64,000 nucleotides of DNA, taken from contig JAKSXM010000007.1 in the NCBI GenBank assembly GCA_022575985.1, positions 37,450,501-37,514,500 of the forward strand. Direction: 5' to 3'. Origin of the DNA: Anagrus nilaparvatae (lineage: Eukaryota; Arthropoda; Insecta; Hymenoptera; Mymaridae). Below the pieces are notes generated by a model. It ran no database searches. It had not been told where the DNA came from and saw nothing but the letters and a program-made list of their open reading frames with translations. Shown in pieces: positions 21,118-33,130 of this stretch. The position numbers and the translations under genes are program-made. Each line of letters opens with the position of its first letter. The stretch's first letter is position 1.

Positions 21118-22080
21118 ACTCCATAACTCGAATATTAGAATTGAATTCGTTGAAATTGGCGAGCAACCTGTGCACAGTGTAGTAAAAAAAAAAAGTGGCC
21201 AAAAATCGGCTTCAACGCAATTTCTGATGAAAAAAAATTCTGCTTGATGGAAAATGACCGTTTTTGTGTATACTAAATGATAGGCTACCGAGATCAAAAT
21301 TTTTATTTTTAAATTTTTTTAGCTGCTGAATGAAAAAAAAAATCTACTTTTTATCGATTTTTTACCATAGAAAGGTAAAATATGTACATAAATGATAAAT
21401 AAACCTAAAAAAAGTGTATTAGTATAATTATACATGGTTGTATGCACTATAAAGATGTGTTAGTCAACATTTGCAATTAAGTCAAAAAAATAAAAAAAAA
21501 ATGAAAAATTTGATTTTTCTATTTTTACTTATATTTTAAACTTAATTAAAGTATTTTTTTTATTTTGTTTTTATATAATTTATATTTTTTATACTTTTTT
21601 TAAGTTTAAAATATAAATAAAAATAGAAAAATAAAATTTTTCATTTTTTTTTAAATTTTTTGACTAAATTGCATATGTTGACTAACACATCTTTACACTG
21701 CATACAACCATGTTTAATTATACTAATACACTTTTTTTAGGTTTATTTATCATTTATGTATCACATATTTTAATACAGAGCTGTACCTAAAAAATTTTTT
21801 TTTTTTTATTTTAAAACTATAAATATTTTACCTTTTTATGGTAAAAAATAGATTTTTATTTTCATTCAGCAGCTACAAAAATTAAAAAAAAAAAAATTTT
21901 GATCTCGGTAGCCTATCATTTAGTATACACAAAAACGGTCATTTACCATTCAGCAGAATTTTTTTTCATAAGAAATTGCGTTGAAGCCAATTTTCGGCCG
22001 CTTTTTTTTTTACTACACTGTGCGTAAGTTGCTCGCCAATTTCAACGAATTCAATTGTAATATTCTAATTTTCGTATTGC
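21118..22080. mobile_element. Long foldback element (inverted repeat about 2 x 450 bp)
   Basis: The left arm, 21118-21570, is matched in reverse complement by 21600-22080. Shared blocks include GAATTCGTTGAAATTGGCGAGCAAC, AAATGACCGTTTTTGTGTATAC, GGCTACCGAGATC and TTAGTATAATTA. The arms differ by scattered substitutions and A/T-run lengths, so it is not a recent duplication. No transposase. Ends and target duplication could not be fixed. Confidence 0.75.
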
Positions 22081-22120
22081 AAAAGGCAAGATCTCTGTAA
22101 CCATTTTCACGACTACTTAT

Positions 22121-22366
22121 ATGAATATTATATTCGTAAGCCATGCTATAAATATTATATACGAGCGATGCAAAAACCATGTACAGAACATCAAGATTAA
22201 ATTAACCGAATTTTTTGAAGTTATCGATGCTAATGATACAAAGCTGATGGCATATAAAAAGATTATTGGGTGTGACAAATTTCAACAGAATATTTTGGAT
22301 TTTGAAGTTTTAGGATCTACGATTGGCTTTTTGCTGAATTATAAAAAAACTTTGTTAAAATTGTAG
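22121..22366 (+). CDS. Hypothetical 81-residue ORF, unrecognised
   Basis: ATG 22121 to TAG 22364-22366. The composition (mixed charged and hydrophobic, with a Y-E-R-C-K-N-H-V stretch and I-D-A-N-D-T-K-L) looks more like protein than the surrounding AT-rich noise. No domain is recognised. It may be the far side of whatever gene the foldback element at 21118-22080 interrupted, because coding-like sequence also ends at that element's left edge. It could equally be chance. Confidence 0.25.
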   Translation: MNIIFVSHAINIIYERCKNHVQNIKIKLTEFFEVIDANDTKLMAYKKIIGCDKFQQNILDFEVLGSTIGFLLNYKKTLLKL

Positions 22367-22369
22367 TAA

Positions 22370-23564
22370 AATTTTAATGATTTAAAAAAAAAAATATTTA
22401 TATGTAATCTTTTTTATAATACCTAGAATTAACAGAGAAGATTCGTTGTATGCATAGAAGTATAGTTCTATACTTCTATGGTTGTATGATGTATAATGAT
22501 ATACACATTCATGTGAATTTGTAAAATGAATTTTTAATGGTACAAAAATTCAAAATTTTAATAAGCCTAAGAATTTATAATTTATAAAATTTATTAAATT
22601 TTTAAAGAAATTGTTACAAAATTGAATCAAAAATAAATTGATATTGTTAAATAAATAAAAATTATTTAAATATATAAAAAGTTTCGCAAATTTAGGTTTT
22701 CAGGTTTATTTTTTATTTTTAATATTAAAATTTCATGCTATTATTATAAATTCACTTCACAAATTCACATGCGTGTGTAAGTTTCGCAAACCGGCCACAT
22801 TATAAAAAAATAAAAAAAATTGTAATTTGAAAAAAAATTTAAGTTCGTAGAGAGTAAAACTGTTATTTCATTGACAATCAAATAAAATTAAGCTAATAAA
22901 TGAAAAACTTGTCATAAATCACTTAATTAACTAATAATTACGTAATAATTAATAATTTATTAATTTTAATTAATTATTGATATGGAAATAAATAAATTTT
23001 AAAAAGCGCTATTGATAAGTTTTTCATGAAATTAAAATTTTTCTCATAATGTGATCGTTCTGTCAGACGTTAAATGAGGTCGTAAAATAAAATTACAATT
23101 TCATTCAACGTCTAAAACCTAAGCTGATTTTGGCAGGCTGATTTCGGCAGAATAGATTTGTTTACTTCGATGAATTTGTGTCGTAATATCGTGGAATTTA
23201 TCGTTTCTTTAATTACATTTACAAATTCAATGAAAATAATTTATTTAAAAAGACGATCTTGGTGTGTGTAGAATAATTTTTTATATTATTGATAATAACA
23301 TGTAATTACGTGTATATTTTTTATACTGGTTCGAAGAGGTTATAATTGATTTAAGTTTTGAATAAATATTATTGTTAAATATCAATAAATATATATTAAA
23401 AACTTCTTCAAACAAATAAATTTTAAAATTAAAAATTAAAATACTAAAATTGTGATCAAGTAAATTAGAATTGGAAGTAAAATGTAAAAAAAATACATTA
23501 ATGAAAGGTAATTTATATTATATTAATTTTTTTGAATTACTAAATAATAAAATTGATTTTTTAG
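22370..23564. other. AT-rich stretch with a perfect 13-bp hairpin
   Basis: No gene is seen. A perfect stem of 13 bp with a 2-base loop lies at 22454-22481 (CATAGAAGTATAG and its complement). CACATTCATGTGAATTTGT at 22502 is echoed by an inverted CAAATTCACATG near 22757, which may mark the ends of a small AT-rich element. Confidence 0.35.
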
Positions 23565-23920
23565 GATTATATGTGGGAAATTTTTAAATTTCCAAAAGGT
23601 TTACTATAAAAAAAATACAACTGAGTATCTTTTAGGCGTATTATTGACAACTAACAATCGTCATTTAACATGCTTAATTAAACAAGATATAGAATCGTTT
23701 CTAGATTATACTCAGGTAATTTATTTGCATCTATTGTAAAAATTTTTAATATAATTTAAATTTATAAATTTCAAATATATTGCAGATAAATGAAGATTAT
23801 GTGATAAAAAATTTTGAAATTAATTTCCAAATTTTAAATATTCATTATTATCAATCTGAATATATTATTGTTATATCAAAAGATATTACAGTAGAAGAAA
23901 AATGGTTATTTTTTCCATAA
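23565..23920 (+). CDS. Two-exon gene fragment, unrecognised product
   Basis: Exon 23565-23715 follows a TTTTTTAG acceptor and ends at a CAG|GTAATT donor. Exon 23786-23920 follows TATTGCAG and ends at TAA. Joined, the frame is continuous (phase 0) for 95 codons: Y-L-L-G-V-L-L-T-T-N-N-R-H in the first exon and I-N-E-D-Y-V-I-K-N-F, then E-E-K-W-L-F-F-P-stop, in the second. Good splice sites and the in-frame join support a real spliced gene or its remnant. The first coding exon is not identified; a short exon ending at 23507 is possible but opens for only a few codons. I do not recognise the family. Confidence 0.4.
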
Positions 23921-24849
23921 ATAAATATTTAACAAATTATATTTATTGTTAAAAAATTTTTAATTTGAATTTTATTAAATAGTTAGAAATAAATTTCTTT
24001 TCAATTTGAATAATTGAGTTTTATAAAATTTAAAATAAAAAAATTTAATTAATTATTGCAACTAATTAATAAATGTTTATAGATTATTGTATTATTTTAT
24101 TATCATAATTTATTTAAAATTTATGAATTAAAAAAAATTCCGTTTCTTTTTTAAATAACACATAGACCACCACTGCATCTCGCACGGATATCTTAGTTAT
24201 TATTTTATTGAGGAGCTTGATTTTACATTACATTGAGTCAGAATTTTTCCGATCCAGTTTTTTATGAATCATTTAAATTATAAATTTTATTGCAGTTGTG
24301 CGTAAGCTATATAAATTTATTTTTTAATAGTAATATTTTCTTATTAGATAATTATTTTAATAGTTAATTTATACATTAAATATCAACAGTAAAAATATTT
24401 ATATACTTATAATTTTGTTTAAAATTATTATTATTAATTTTGTTTTTGCTAAGAAGTGGAGAAATTCATTAAGCACACGATTCAGCGTCCGGACTAAATA
24501 GATATTGGAGGTTTGATCTTATTTAGTTATACCCACTAAAACTCCACTCTACTTTAACCTTTCGTGGTTTTCGTCGTTTTTACTATATACGACGGTTTAC
24601 GTGGGACTCATACGATTTTAGCCAAATTTACAGTTTTAAATGGTTTAAAATTTTTTTAAGTATTTAGTACAAATATTCAACAATATATTCCCGAAGGTTT
24701 TGCCCAAAAATTTTTAAAGGAAAGCCCATTGAAGATTTTTAAATACCGTTAAACGTGGGAAATTACTGAGATTTTGATAGATATATTCGCCCTACGAAAA
24801 CCGGGGAGGGTTAAAATTATTTAATTTAGTATTTCTTTGTAAACATAAT
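23921..24849. other. AT-rich spacer
   Basis: No gene could be supported. The Helitron 3' end should lie here (minus strand), but I could not identify a terminal hairpin with CTRR. Confidence 0.35.
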
Positions 24850-27800
24850 TTTTACAGTTGTAGTAGATCTTTGATTACCCAAATATCTTTTTAGATTATC
24901 CCAACTTTTTGTTCTAGACAATGCCACTTATAGTTGACCATGATTAAATATGTCTTTTCGTAAATCAATAGCAATTTTTTCAAATGTTTGCCCTTGCGCT
25001 TTATTAATAGTCATAGCTTAAGCTAATTTAATTGGAAATTGTCTTCTGGTAAATGAAAATGGATATTCATTTTCACATTTTAAGGTAATCCTATTAATAA
25101 AAGTTATTTGTCCTGATTTATCGCCAGTTAAAATTTCGCATTTTATTACATGATTTAATAGTTCTAAGACTAATAATCTGGTTCCATTGCACAATCTTTC
25201 ATTAATGCTTAAATACCTAATTAACATTACAATGGCATATTTTCTTAATTGTAGTTCATGAGGTGGTAAACTTGGGGATATTAACGTGTTTAAATATTCA
25301 GGCAAAATACATTCATTTTTAGCATCGTCAGATTTTTCAGTTGAGTCAATACTGTAATAAAATTTTCAGTATATTTATCTAATAAATTAATAACTTTTTT
25401 ATTTAGTTCATTTACATTTCTTGCAGAGAGAATTGCACATTTTGTTATTGAATGGTATTTTTTTTGCTGAATCAATGCTCCATAAGTTTCTTGAACTATA
25501 TCATTATTTGATATACATTTTTCGGGTAAACAGATTTTATCTTGATTATCATTTAGAGAACCTTTTCCTACATTTAATAAAAATTCTGAGGATTCTCTTT
25601 CGTTTGGTAACGATCGCATATTTCTAGTTAATTAAAAAGTTTAAAAATATTTCCATAAAGGACTAAATTTAATGGATACATTAACAATTTCACTACGAGT
25701 GCCATGTTGCTTTATTGGCAAGAGTTGACAAAAATCACCACCTAATACCATTACTTTTCCTCGAAAAGGTATGTTATTTTGCAAAATGTCTCTTAATGTT
25801 CTATCGATTACTTCCAATGCATAACGGGGAGTCATTGGGGCTTCATCCCAAATAATTATATCAGAATTTTTTAGATTTTGTTTAGATCGAGGCGATATAT
25901 TAGATGTTGAGTCTGAAAATAAGGAAACCGGTAACCCAAAAATTTTATGAAGAGTTTTACCTTCTGGTAATAATGTTGCAGCAATTCCTGTGAAAGATGT
26001 TGTTATGACATTAAAAGTATCATGTTTTAGTTTATGGTATAAGGTTTTATAAATGAAAGTTTTACCGGATCCTCCTGGTCCATCTATGTAAACGCATTTA
26101 TTTTGACATTCATTTTTAACAGCAGCCAATACTGTATCAATTATATATTTTTGATCTTCAGTAGCTTTGGAATATAAATTTTCACTTAAATCTAATGATT
26201 TACCAATATTTTCTGATTCGATTAATTCATCGTATTGGGTTTGGTCCATTGATGGAAAATCACTTAAATTGTAACCTTCTTGTTGAAGTAATTTACTGAT
26301 TGCTGCATATCCTTTTTTGTACGTAATTTCTGTATCGAAATGACGTAAGAAATCTTCTGACAGTGCATATTTGAATAAATTCCATAGTAATTCTGGATGG
26401 TGAGGTTGATAATGAATCAATACTCTTACGAATAGTGACCGCAATTGCTGAGGCATCATCCAAGTTTTTCCTTCTTCTAAACATCGTTTCCATTCATCAT
26501 CATCTTCTACTAATCCTAATGCTATGCATGCTTTAACAAGTGATACATGTGCTTCTACATTTCCAAAAAGATGTTTTTTAACAATTAAATCCATAAGATG
26601 TTTTTTTTTTGCTTTAAAAACTCTGGCAACAATGTCAGGTCTGTCACAGGGTTGTTGTCCAGGTAAAAGATTTTCTTTAATTTCTCTCCAATTCGGGTTG
26701 TAAGTCATTGTAACAAATAAGTCTGGTTTCCCGAATTTGTATCATATTACGTGGGGATCCTGTAAATGAAGATGGTAAAATAACGATTTTACCAACATTG
26801 CAATTGTTATTTGTGGCTACATTTTGTAAATAATCTTGTAATCCTTGATACGTGTCTGCCCGTAATTTTGTTTGATTGTTGTAACAGAATTGAGTTCTAT
26901 CCTTTTCCATTTTTATGTAGTTGTCAACGCTCCATTGATGTGTCAATCTATGGCCACGTAAATTGGGTTAAATTCGTTACGAATTGCAATACAAGATTTT
27001 AAATAATCATTTCTAGTAACAAGTCGTTATCCTCCTGATCTCATTATATTTCTATGCCACCCTCGTGTACGATAAGGATGAAATAATGGATATATCCATG
27101 GTTCAACATTCGGATCCATGGAACTAAGAGTTTGTAAATGTTGAGTATCTCTTTTTCTTATAGTTACATATGATTCTGGAATTTCACCATCTGCATTAGT
27201 AGAGAAGACAGCGGCAACTTCATTTGTTCTTTGAGGATTAAATCTTTGTCTATCTGTTCCTGGTTTTAAAGAAAAAGATAAGTGCAGTTCGTTAGAACCA
27301 GTACCGTTTTGTTCATGCTTTTTTATTTCTTCACCCATCATCATATATTATTGGGCAAAAACATTTTTTTCTCTCATCATTTCATCTAAATTCCTAAGAA
27401 TTGTGGGATCAAGACTTCTATCAGAATTATTATCTTTTCTATTAGAAAGAGCTTGATCATGATCAAGTATAAACAATTGACCATAAGTTGCAGGAGTATT
27501 TTCTTCTGGATATAAATTTGTATTTACTTGATAGTAAGGTTGTACATGTACTTGAAAAATATAGGGAGCACGTCTAGTAACTGGTAAATTTACTGGGTTG
27601 TAATTAAAAGATGCGAAAGAAAAAGAACTGTTATAACTTCTAATATTATCAAAAAATTCTTTTGATTTTTCATGCGTGCCTTCGAACAAAGATTTTAGAC
27701 ATGGGGGAAACTCTGAAATGTCTGGTAAATTAACTTCTCCGTGGGATGAACAATCATTGAAAGATTCTCCTTTATTTACTCTTTCAGAAGCAAAATGTTT

Positions 27801-28120
27801 AGCTGAACAGTGTTTTCATAAAACATCCATTTTTCCAATGTAATGCTCTTCATCATTAATTGTATCTATAAATAATGGTTGAAAAAATGGAACATTCGTA
27901 TGATTTTCCCGTGTTAATGTAGTTGGTACAGCTAAAGAATATACATTCAAAGATGAATTATTTCTTAGTCGCAACCTATAGTTTGCTGCATTTACAGCTG
28001 ATCTTTGTCTTTTTGATCTTTGAAATTCTTCTACTTCTTCTGGAGTTCTACGTCCCCGTCCCATTATACTTATTGCAGTATTTAAACAATAAAGTAAATT
28101 ATTAAGTAATAATATCAAGT
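24850..28120 (-). mobile_element. Degenerate Helitron (coding remnant)
   Basis: The minus strand carries the Helitron Rep/helicase protein in order: N-terminal basic region and zinc-finger-like motif, Helitron-like N domain, then SF1 helicase. The HUH endonuclease core is deleted. Neither terminus is defined, so the range covers recognisable coding sequence only. Stops and frameshifts show that it is inactive. Confidence 0.85.
24850..28120 (-). pseudogene. Helitron Rep/helicase, HUH core deleted, several stops and shifts
   Basis: Reading from 28064 downward: basic start, an I-G-K-M-D-V-L block and a broken Cys/His motif near 27815, then N-I-R-S-Y-N-S-S-F (27640), E-V-A-A-V-F (27210) and W-I-Y-P-L-F-H-P-Y (27090). 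N-P-N-W-R-E-I-K-E-N-L-L-P-G-Q-Q follows near 26690. At about 26540 the expected Rep region with the His-hydrophobic-His metal site and catalytic Tyr is absent: A-H-V-S-L-V runs directly into pre-helicase sequence. The helicase has Walker A G-P-G-G-S-G-K-T (about 26065) and Walker B I-I-W-D-E-A (about 25845). Motifs near 24990 (I-N-K-A-Q-G-Q-T) and 24900 (A-L-S-R-T) complete it. In-frame stops lie near 27815, 27346, 25019 and 24928. Frame changes occur near 26970, 26700, 25640 and 25300. Confidence 0.85.
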
Positions 28121-29133
28121 TACTGTTAATTAAATAATGAAATAAATTTTATAAACTTTTAATTATTGATTTATAATTTTATTAAAAATATAATAATAAT
28201 TTGAGTATATTATAGAAAAAATTTGTATTTCTTATAATTAAGTAGGTTTTGGTATTGATTATTAAAATAGGTAATGGTAATAGGTAATTGTAAAAAGTAT
28301 TTTTTAATTGTAAGTAGATAGTTATATTTGTAGTTATTAGAATCTTTTTATTTAAAATATTTGGTTATAGGTAATTAACTTTGAGTAAGTAAATTGCGCT
28401 GTAAGTAAATTTTAGATTTCTTTGTAAATATTAATGATTTTGTAAGCACACACACTCACATGTGAGTGTGAGTGTGTGTACTTGTATATTCTTGACAATA
28501 TATGAAGCATTTATAAGTGCTTCATCAAACAGATTTGTATCTGAAATAAAAGAAAATAAAAATATAATATAATGTTAATTTTTATAAATCTATTTTATTC
28601 TTTTAAAGGTTTTTTCAATGTAAAAAATTTCATAAGCTCAAATTTTAAATTAAAAAAGTTTCGAATGAGTGTAGTTAAATTTATTTAGCTTAATTTAAAT
28701 GGACTTATGATTTTAATACTTTAAATTTTCCAATCTTTTGAAGAATTATATCATATGTACTGTATAAAAAAAATTTACCTTTAAGATACTTTTATTTTTC
28801 TTTAGGATTGTTAATCTTCAAAAATATGAATGAATTTATGTAATCCTTTTAGTGCTTTAATCAGTATATCTGGTATAATGCCTTTTATTCAGCAAGATAC
28901 AGGTTTTATTTTATTTATTCAAATATGTTAAAAAAATAATTTTCATTATAAAATTTTTTTTATTTATATATAAAAAAAATGGAAAAAGTATTGCAGAAAA
29001 AAGGATGAATGTTAATATAAATAAAATCGTATATATATTTAGATATATATTATTTATAACGTTTTTTGATATTTTTTTTATGCAAAAACTTGTTTTAAAA
29101 TTTTTATATGTTATTAATTATTAAATAAATACC
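28121..29133. other. AT-rich stretch with CA/TG palindrome
   Basis: No gene is seen. A perfect 20-base palindrome (CACACTCACATGTGAGTGTG) lies at 28451-28470 inside a CA/TG-rich run, and a second short palindrome at 28503-28522 (GAAGCATTTATAAGTGCTTC). Microsatellite origin is the simplest reading. Confidence 0.5.
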
Positions 29134-29172
29134 CTGCCAACTAGCTGGCACTGAGGTTCCTCAAACAATGGG
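29134..29172. repeat. Left half of dispersed repeat, with BEL-1 target duplication ATGGG
   Basis: CTGCCAACTAGCTGGCAC and the following bases match 10100-10135. The last five bases, ATGGG (29168-29172), are repeated at 40508-40512 on the other side of BEL-1 as its 5-bp target duplication. The repeat resumes after 40512. Confidence 0.8.
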
Positions 29173-29385
29173 TGTCTCGGTATACGTTATATTATTATAC
29201 GCGTCAGTTTGTACATATGTTGTATTGCGCATGAGCGCCTTTTAAATGTATATTTCTCAGCGAAAGTCAGTTCGCTCCGAGGTGCCGCTATGAGCGCACG
29301 CTCTTTAATAAAGCTACTGTTTATATTAAATGGCCGCCGTTCTTTTTTATAACCAACTCCAAAATATCTATCCGTTCACGGAACA
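29173..29385 (+). repeat. BEL-1 5' LTR
   Basis: 213 bases, TG...CA ends. AATAAA lies at 29309-29314 and an initiator-like TCAGTT at about 29268. It is followed by TC and then TGG (29388), a normal start for a tRNA primer-binding site; I could not assign the tRNA. Confidence 0.93.
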
Positions 29386-30920
29386 TCTGGTCATTCGAGC
29401 CGAATCTTTTTTCGCAAAATTGTGTGTCAAAGCTCGTTGATTATTGTTTTATATATATTTTTTGTCAGTGGCCAAAATTACTGTTCTTTTAATAAATTGA
29501 AAATAAACTGTGCACGTGCAAACAAAATTTTTAAACAGTGCAAATTTTCTTTTTGTGTTTTGTCAAATTATTTTTTCTTATTCGTGGAGCGAACAACAAT
29601 TATAAAAAATAATACAAGATATTATTTTTTTTTGGACATCTCAGTGCACGCGTGTGGAAAAAAACTCAAAAAATACAAAAATTGTGCACGTGTTTAGAAT
29701 ACCAAATTTTGTTATTTGTATAATTGTTCTTCTCAACAATTAATTGTATTGGACAATTGATTTTCATCGTAAAAGATTCAACATTTAAAAAATTTCGTAT
29801 GTCAATAAAAAATAATGTCATGTCGTTGTAGAAGTTAGAAATGGAAAAAAAATTGTCACATCATCGTAAAAATTCGTCTATTAATTGAAAAAATTTCGTC
29901 ATTGGAAAAATATTGTCATCTAGTTATCTACAATTATCTACAAGTAAGAATTCGTCTATTAATTGAAAAAATTTCGTCACTGGAGAAATATTGTCATCTA
30001 GTTATCTACAAGTAAAATTTCGTCTATTAATTGAAAAAATTTCGTCACTGGAGAAATATTGTCATCTAGTATCTACAGGTAAAAAATTCGTCTATAGTCA
30101 AATCGTCAAAAAAAACATCATCTTCAAGGACATACAATCTTCACCAGGTATCGTTAAGTTTTGGAGGGGCAGCATAAAGAGCTACGTCAGTCAGCCATGT
30201 TTATCTTTCTTTGTCATACAACAGTGCTATCAATCTTCGGCAGCAGTCGGAATTTCTCGCTGTCTTCCGTCGTCGCCTACCTTTTGAATTTTTAGCAGAC
30301 ATCAAAATTTCATCAACACAAGGGAGGTTATGTTTAATTTTCATAGTTGTTTATATTAATTTAAACTCAATCTTTTTTTTATCATCAAAAATTATTAAAT
30401 TACATTTAATTTTATTTACTTAAATTTATTACAATTTAATTTCACAATAATTAGATTGTTTTTTAATTATTACTCAAAAATTATTAACAATATATTATCA
30501 TAATCTAGTATTTACTTAATCACTTTATTTCTAATTAATTAATTATCTTTTTTATTTGCTTGCTAAATTTATTAGTTCTGGTTGCACCAGATACAAATTA
30601 AATTATTATATAGAATTATCATATTTAACAAATAAAATTATCATATTATTCTTTATTAAATAATTAATCATTTTGATTGCAACTTCTTTTGAAAATATTA
30701 CATGTTTGATATTTATCAGTACTTAATTTATTGTTAAAAATTTTTTTTTTTTTTCAAATAATCATTATAGATTGCTAGTTCTATAGAAAAAATTACATGT
30801 CTTTTTGCAAAATTATTATTACATGCAAATATATAAATTAACCATTTCTTTTCTTTACAGAAATACAATCTTTTTTTTTTTAAATTAATTTAAAACTTTT
30901 ACTAATTAATATTGCGTCGC

Positions 30921-33130
30921 TCAATAGAATCCGGACCGGGACTCCCTGTTTAGGTATTACTTCGGTCCGGAAACAATGCAGCCCAGGCATTTCTTCGCTA
31001 TACCCTGTCAATAAAGGAGGAGATTTTCCTACGAGAGGAAACCTTCCTCCTTTTTTCCAATCAGTGTCGCCCGTACGTACTCTGCCACACTGTACCAGTT
31101 AGCGGCACTGCGCAGCATTTCCGGGACGACTACTTCCGGCCTCCATTCATCGAAGGGCGGTCGCCCTTCAGCGAAGCGAGGACACCCAAAAAAAGGTGTG
31201 CTCAGCGGTATCCAGCTCGCCCGGGCAATGCAAGCATTCCGGAGATGTCACCTTGCTCCACTTGAAAAGCATATCGCGGAAATAACCGTGACCAGTTAGG
31301 AACTGTGTGAGGTAGAAGTCTACCTCTCCATGATCACGGTTCATCCAGCTTTCCAAATCGATGATAAGGCGGTGCGTCCAACGTCCCCTCGGGTCACCAT
31401 TCCACCTATACTGCCAACATTCCATTGTGCGGGAGCGGGCGCGAACGGAAGCTACGTCGCGCTCTTCTTCCCCACGGTTATAGATCGCCTGCCTTTCCAA
31501 GGCAAGCAGGTCGATGGGAATCACCCGAGCCACCACCTGGATCGCTGGCTCTGATACTGTCTTGTACGAGCAAGCGATTCGAAGTGCCCCCTGCCTCTGT
31601 ACTGCCTTTAGTTTCTTGCATTACTTTTTTATGCGGACATTGTCCGCCCACACCTCTGCACCGTAGAGCAAGATGGAGTTAACTGTCGTCATCAACAGCC
31701 TCCTCTTCTCAGATCTGGGACCGCCGATGTTTGTCATTAGCCACGAGAGGGACTTTGTCACCCGGCCAGCCTTTTCACAGGCCTGCTGGAATTGTCTATT
31801 GTAGGTCAACTTGTTATCCAAGAAGACCCCCAAATATTTGACCGATGGTTTGGTCTGGATCATAAGGGGATTACCTCCGTCATCAAAGCTGATGCCGAAT
31901 ATGGTATCAACCCTTCTCCGGGTCAGAAGGACAATCTCCGTTTTCGGGACTGCCAGTCTTAGTCCGTGATCCGACATCCAGCTATTGATAAGGCGCATGG
32001 CCTCATCCAAGGTATTCTGCTGGTCCTCTGGCTCTCGAGCTGTTATGGTTAGAGCAACGTCATCCGCGTATCCGATCATGGAGCATCCATTCGGGAGCTC
32101 AATCTTTAGCAAGCCGTCGTAAAAGGCATTCCACAGATCAGGACCCAGAACTGAACCCTGCGCTATGCCTGCGCTTAATACTTTACCTCTTGTGCCATCG
32201 AGCGTGTCCCAGCGCAGGTATCAGTCCCGGAGGTAATCTCTGAGTATATTTCTCAGATAATCCGGAACTCTGAATACCTGCTCGAGGGAGTGCAACATAT
32301 CGTCCCACTTAGCCGAGTTGAATGCGTTTTTCACATCCAACGTGACAAGCAGGACGTCCGGTTTAATATCCGGCCGCACTTGTCTGGCTCTCATAACCAC
32401 CTTCACGACCTGCTCGATGGCACCGATCGTGGAACGCCCCTCACGAAAGCCGTGTTGGTCGTCGCTAAGGTCACCCGCTTCCCTAATTGCTTGCCGCAAT
32501 CTTCCTCTGACCATGCTCTCCATCACCTTGCCAATGGTATTTAACATACACAATGGTCTGTAAGATGATGGAGATCCTGGTTCACCCTTTCCCTTGCTTA
32601 TCAGAGCCAGAAGGGCCACTTTCCAGTCCCTTGGAAAGGCGCCTGCCACGAGGCACGCGTTAAACATGCCAAGCAGGAGACCAGGGATTACCTTTGCAGC
32701 CGCCTTAAGGGCTTCCGCGGGTATTCCGTCTGGTCCTGGCGCTTTCCCATTTTTCATTGACCTAATTGCCTGAAGCATCTCCGCCTCGATAAATAGCGGA
32801 ACTTGCTCCCTCGGGACATCCAAAGCAGGGTGTTGTTGGTTTGGATGATCCGGGAAGAGAGCGTCCACTATTCTTTTGGTCGTTGCTTCATCCATCGTGT
32901 TGTCACATCCGGACTTAAGTTTGCCCATGACAACCTTATATCCCAGGCCCCACGGGTCGCTGTTGACATCATCTCTTAGGGACCGAAGACAGCGCGCCTT
33001 GCTGAGGCGGATAGCTTTCGCCAGGCGTCGCTTGTAGGTACTGTTGCTGTGTTGGAATCTTGGTCTCACCTGTGCTCGCTCTTGGATTCTCATCTCTTCT
33101 TGGCTTTCTCCTGGCTCATGCTGTGCAACT
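30921..33130 (-). mobile_element. R1-clade LINE, copy B (RT to C-terminal finger), truncated at both ends
   Basis: On the minus strand this matches copy C closely from A-K-A-I-R-L-S-K-A (about 33010) to the 3' UTR. It stops after GGTCCGGATTCTAT (about 30925), about 220 bases before the 3' end that copies A, C and D share. No terminal hairpin, poly(A) or target duplication is visible. Upstream of about 33015 the sequence differs from copy C. It may be a related subfamily member or was pared back after insertion. Confidence 0.8.
31168..33093 (-). pseudogene. LINE reverse transcriptase and C-terminal zinc finger, copy B
   Basis: This is the best-preserved RT of the family here. Reading down from 33093: G-K-A-P-G-P-D-G near 32730, S-S-Y-R-P-L-C near 32560, D-D-Q-H-G-F-R-E-G near 32440, A-Q-G-S-V-L-G-P near 32160, and the catalytic G-Y-A-D-D at about 32074-32060. 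The Cys-rich C-terminal finger C-L-H-C-P-G-E-L-D is near 31225. The frame is single except for a TGA at 32221-32219 between the palm blocks, a TAA at 31623-31621, and an extra base in the T-run near 31195 that shifts the end. The enzyme copies element RNA at a nicked target. Inactive here, but only lightly mutated. Confidence 0.85.

Noticed and set aside
28451..28522. CA/TG palindrome and nearby GAAGCA hairpin as a Helitron terminal hairpin
   Set aside because: They lie upstream of the minus-strand Helitron protein start, not at the 3' end where the Helitron hairpin and CTRR belong.
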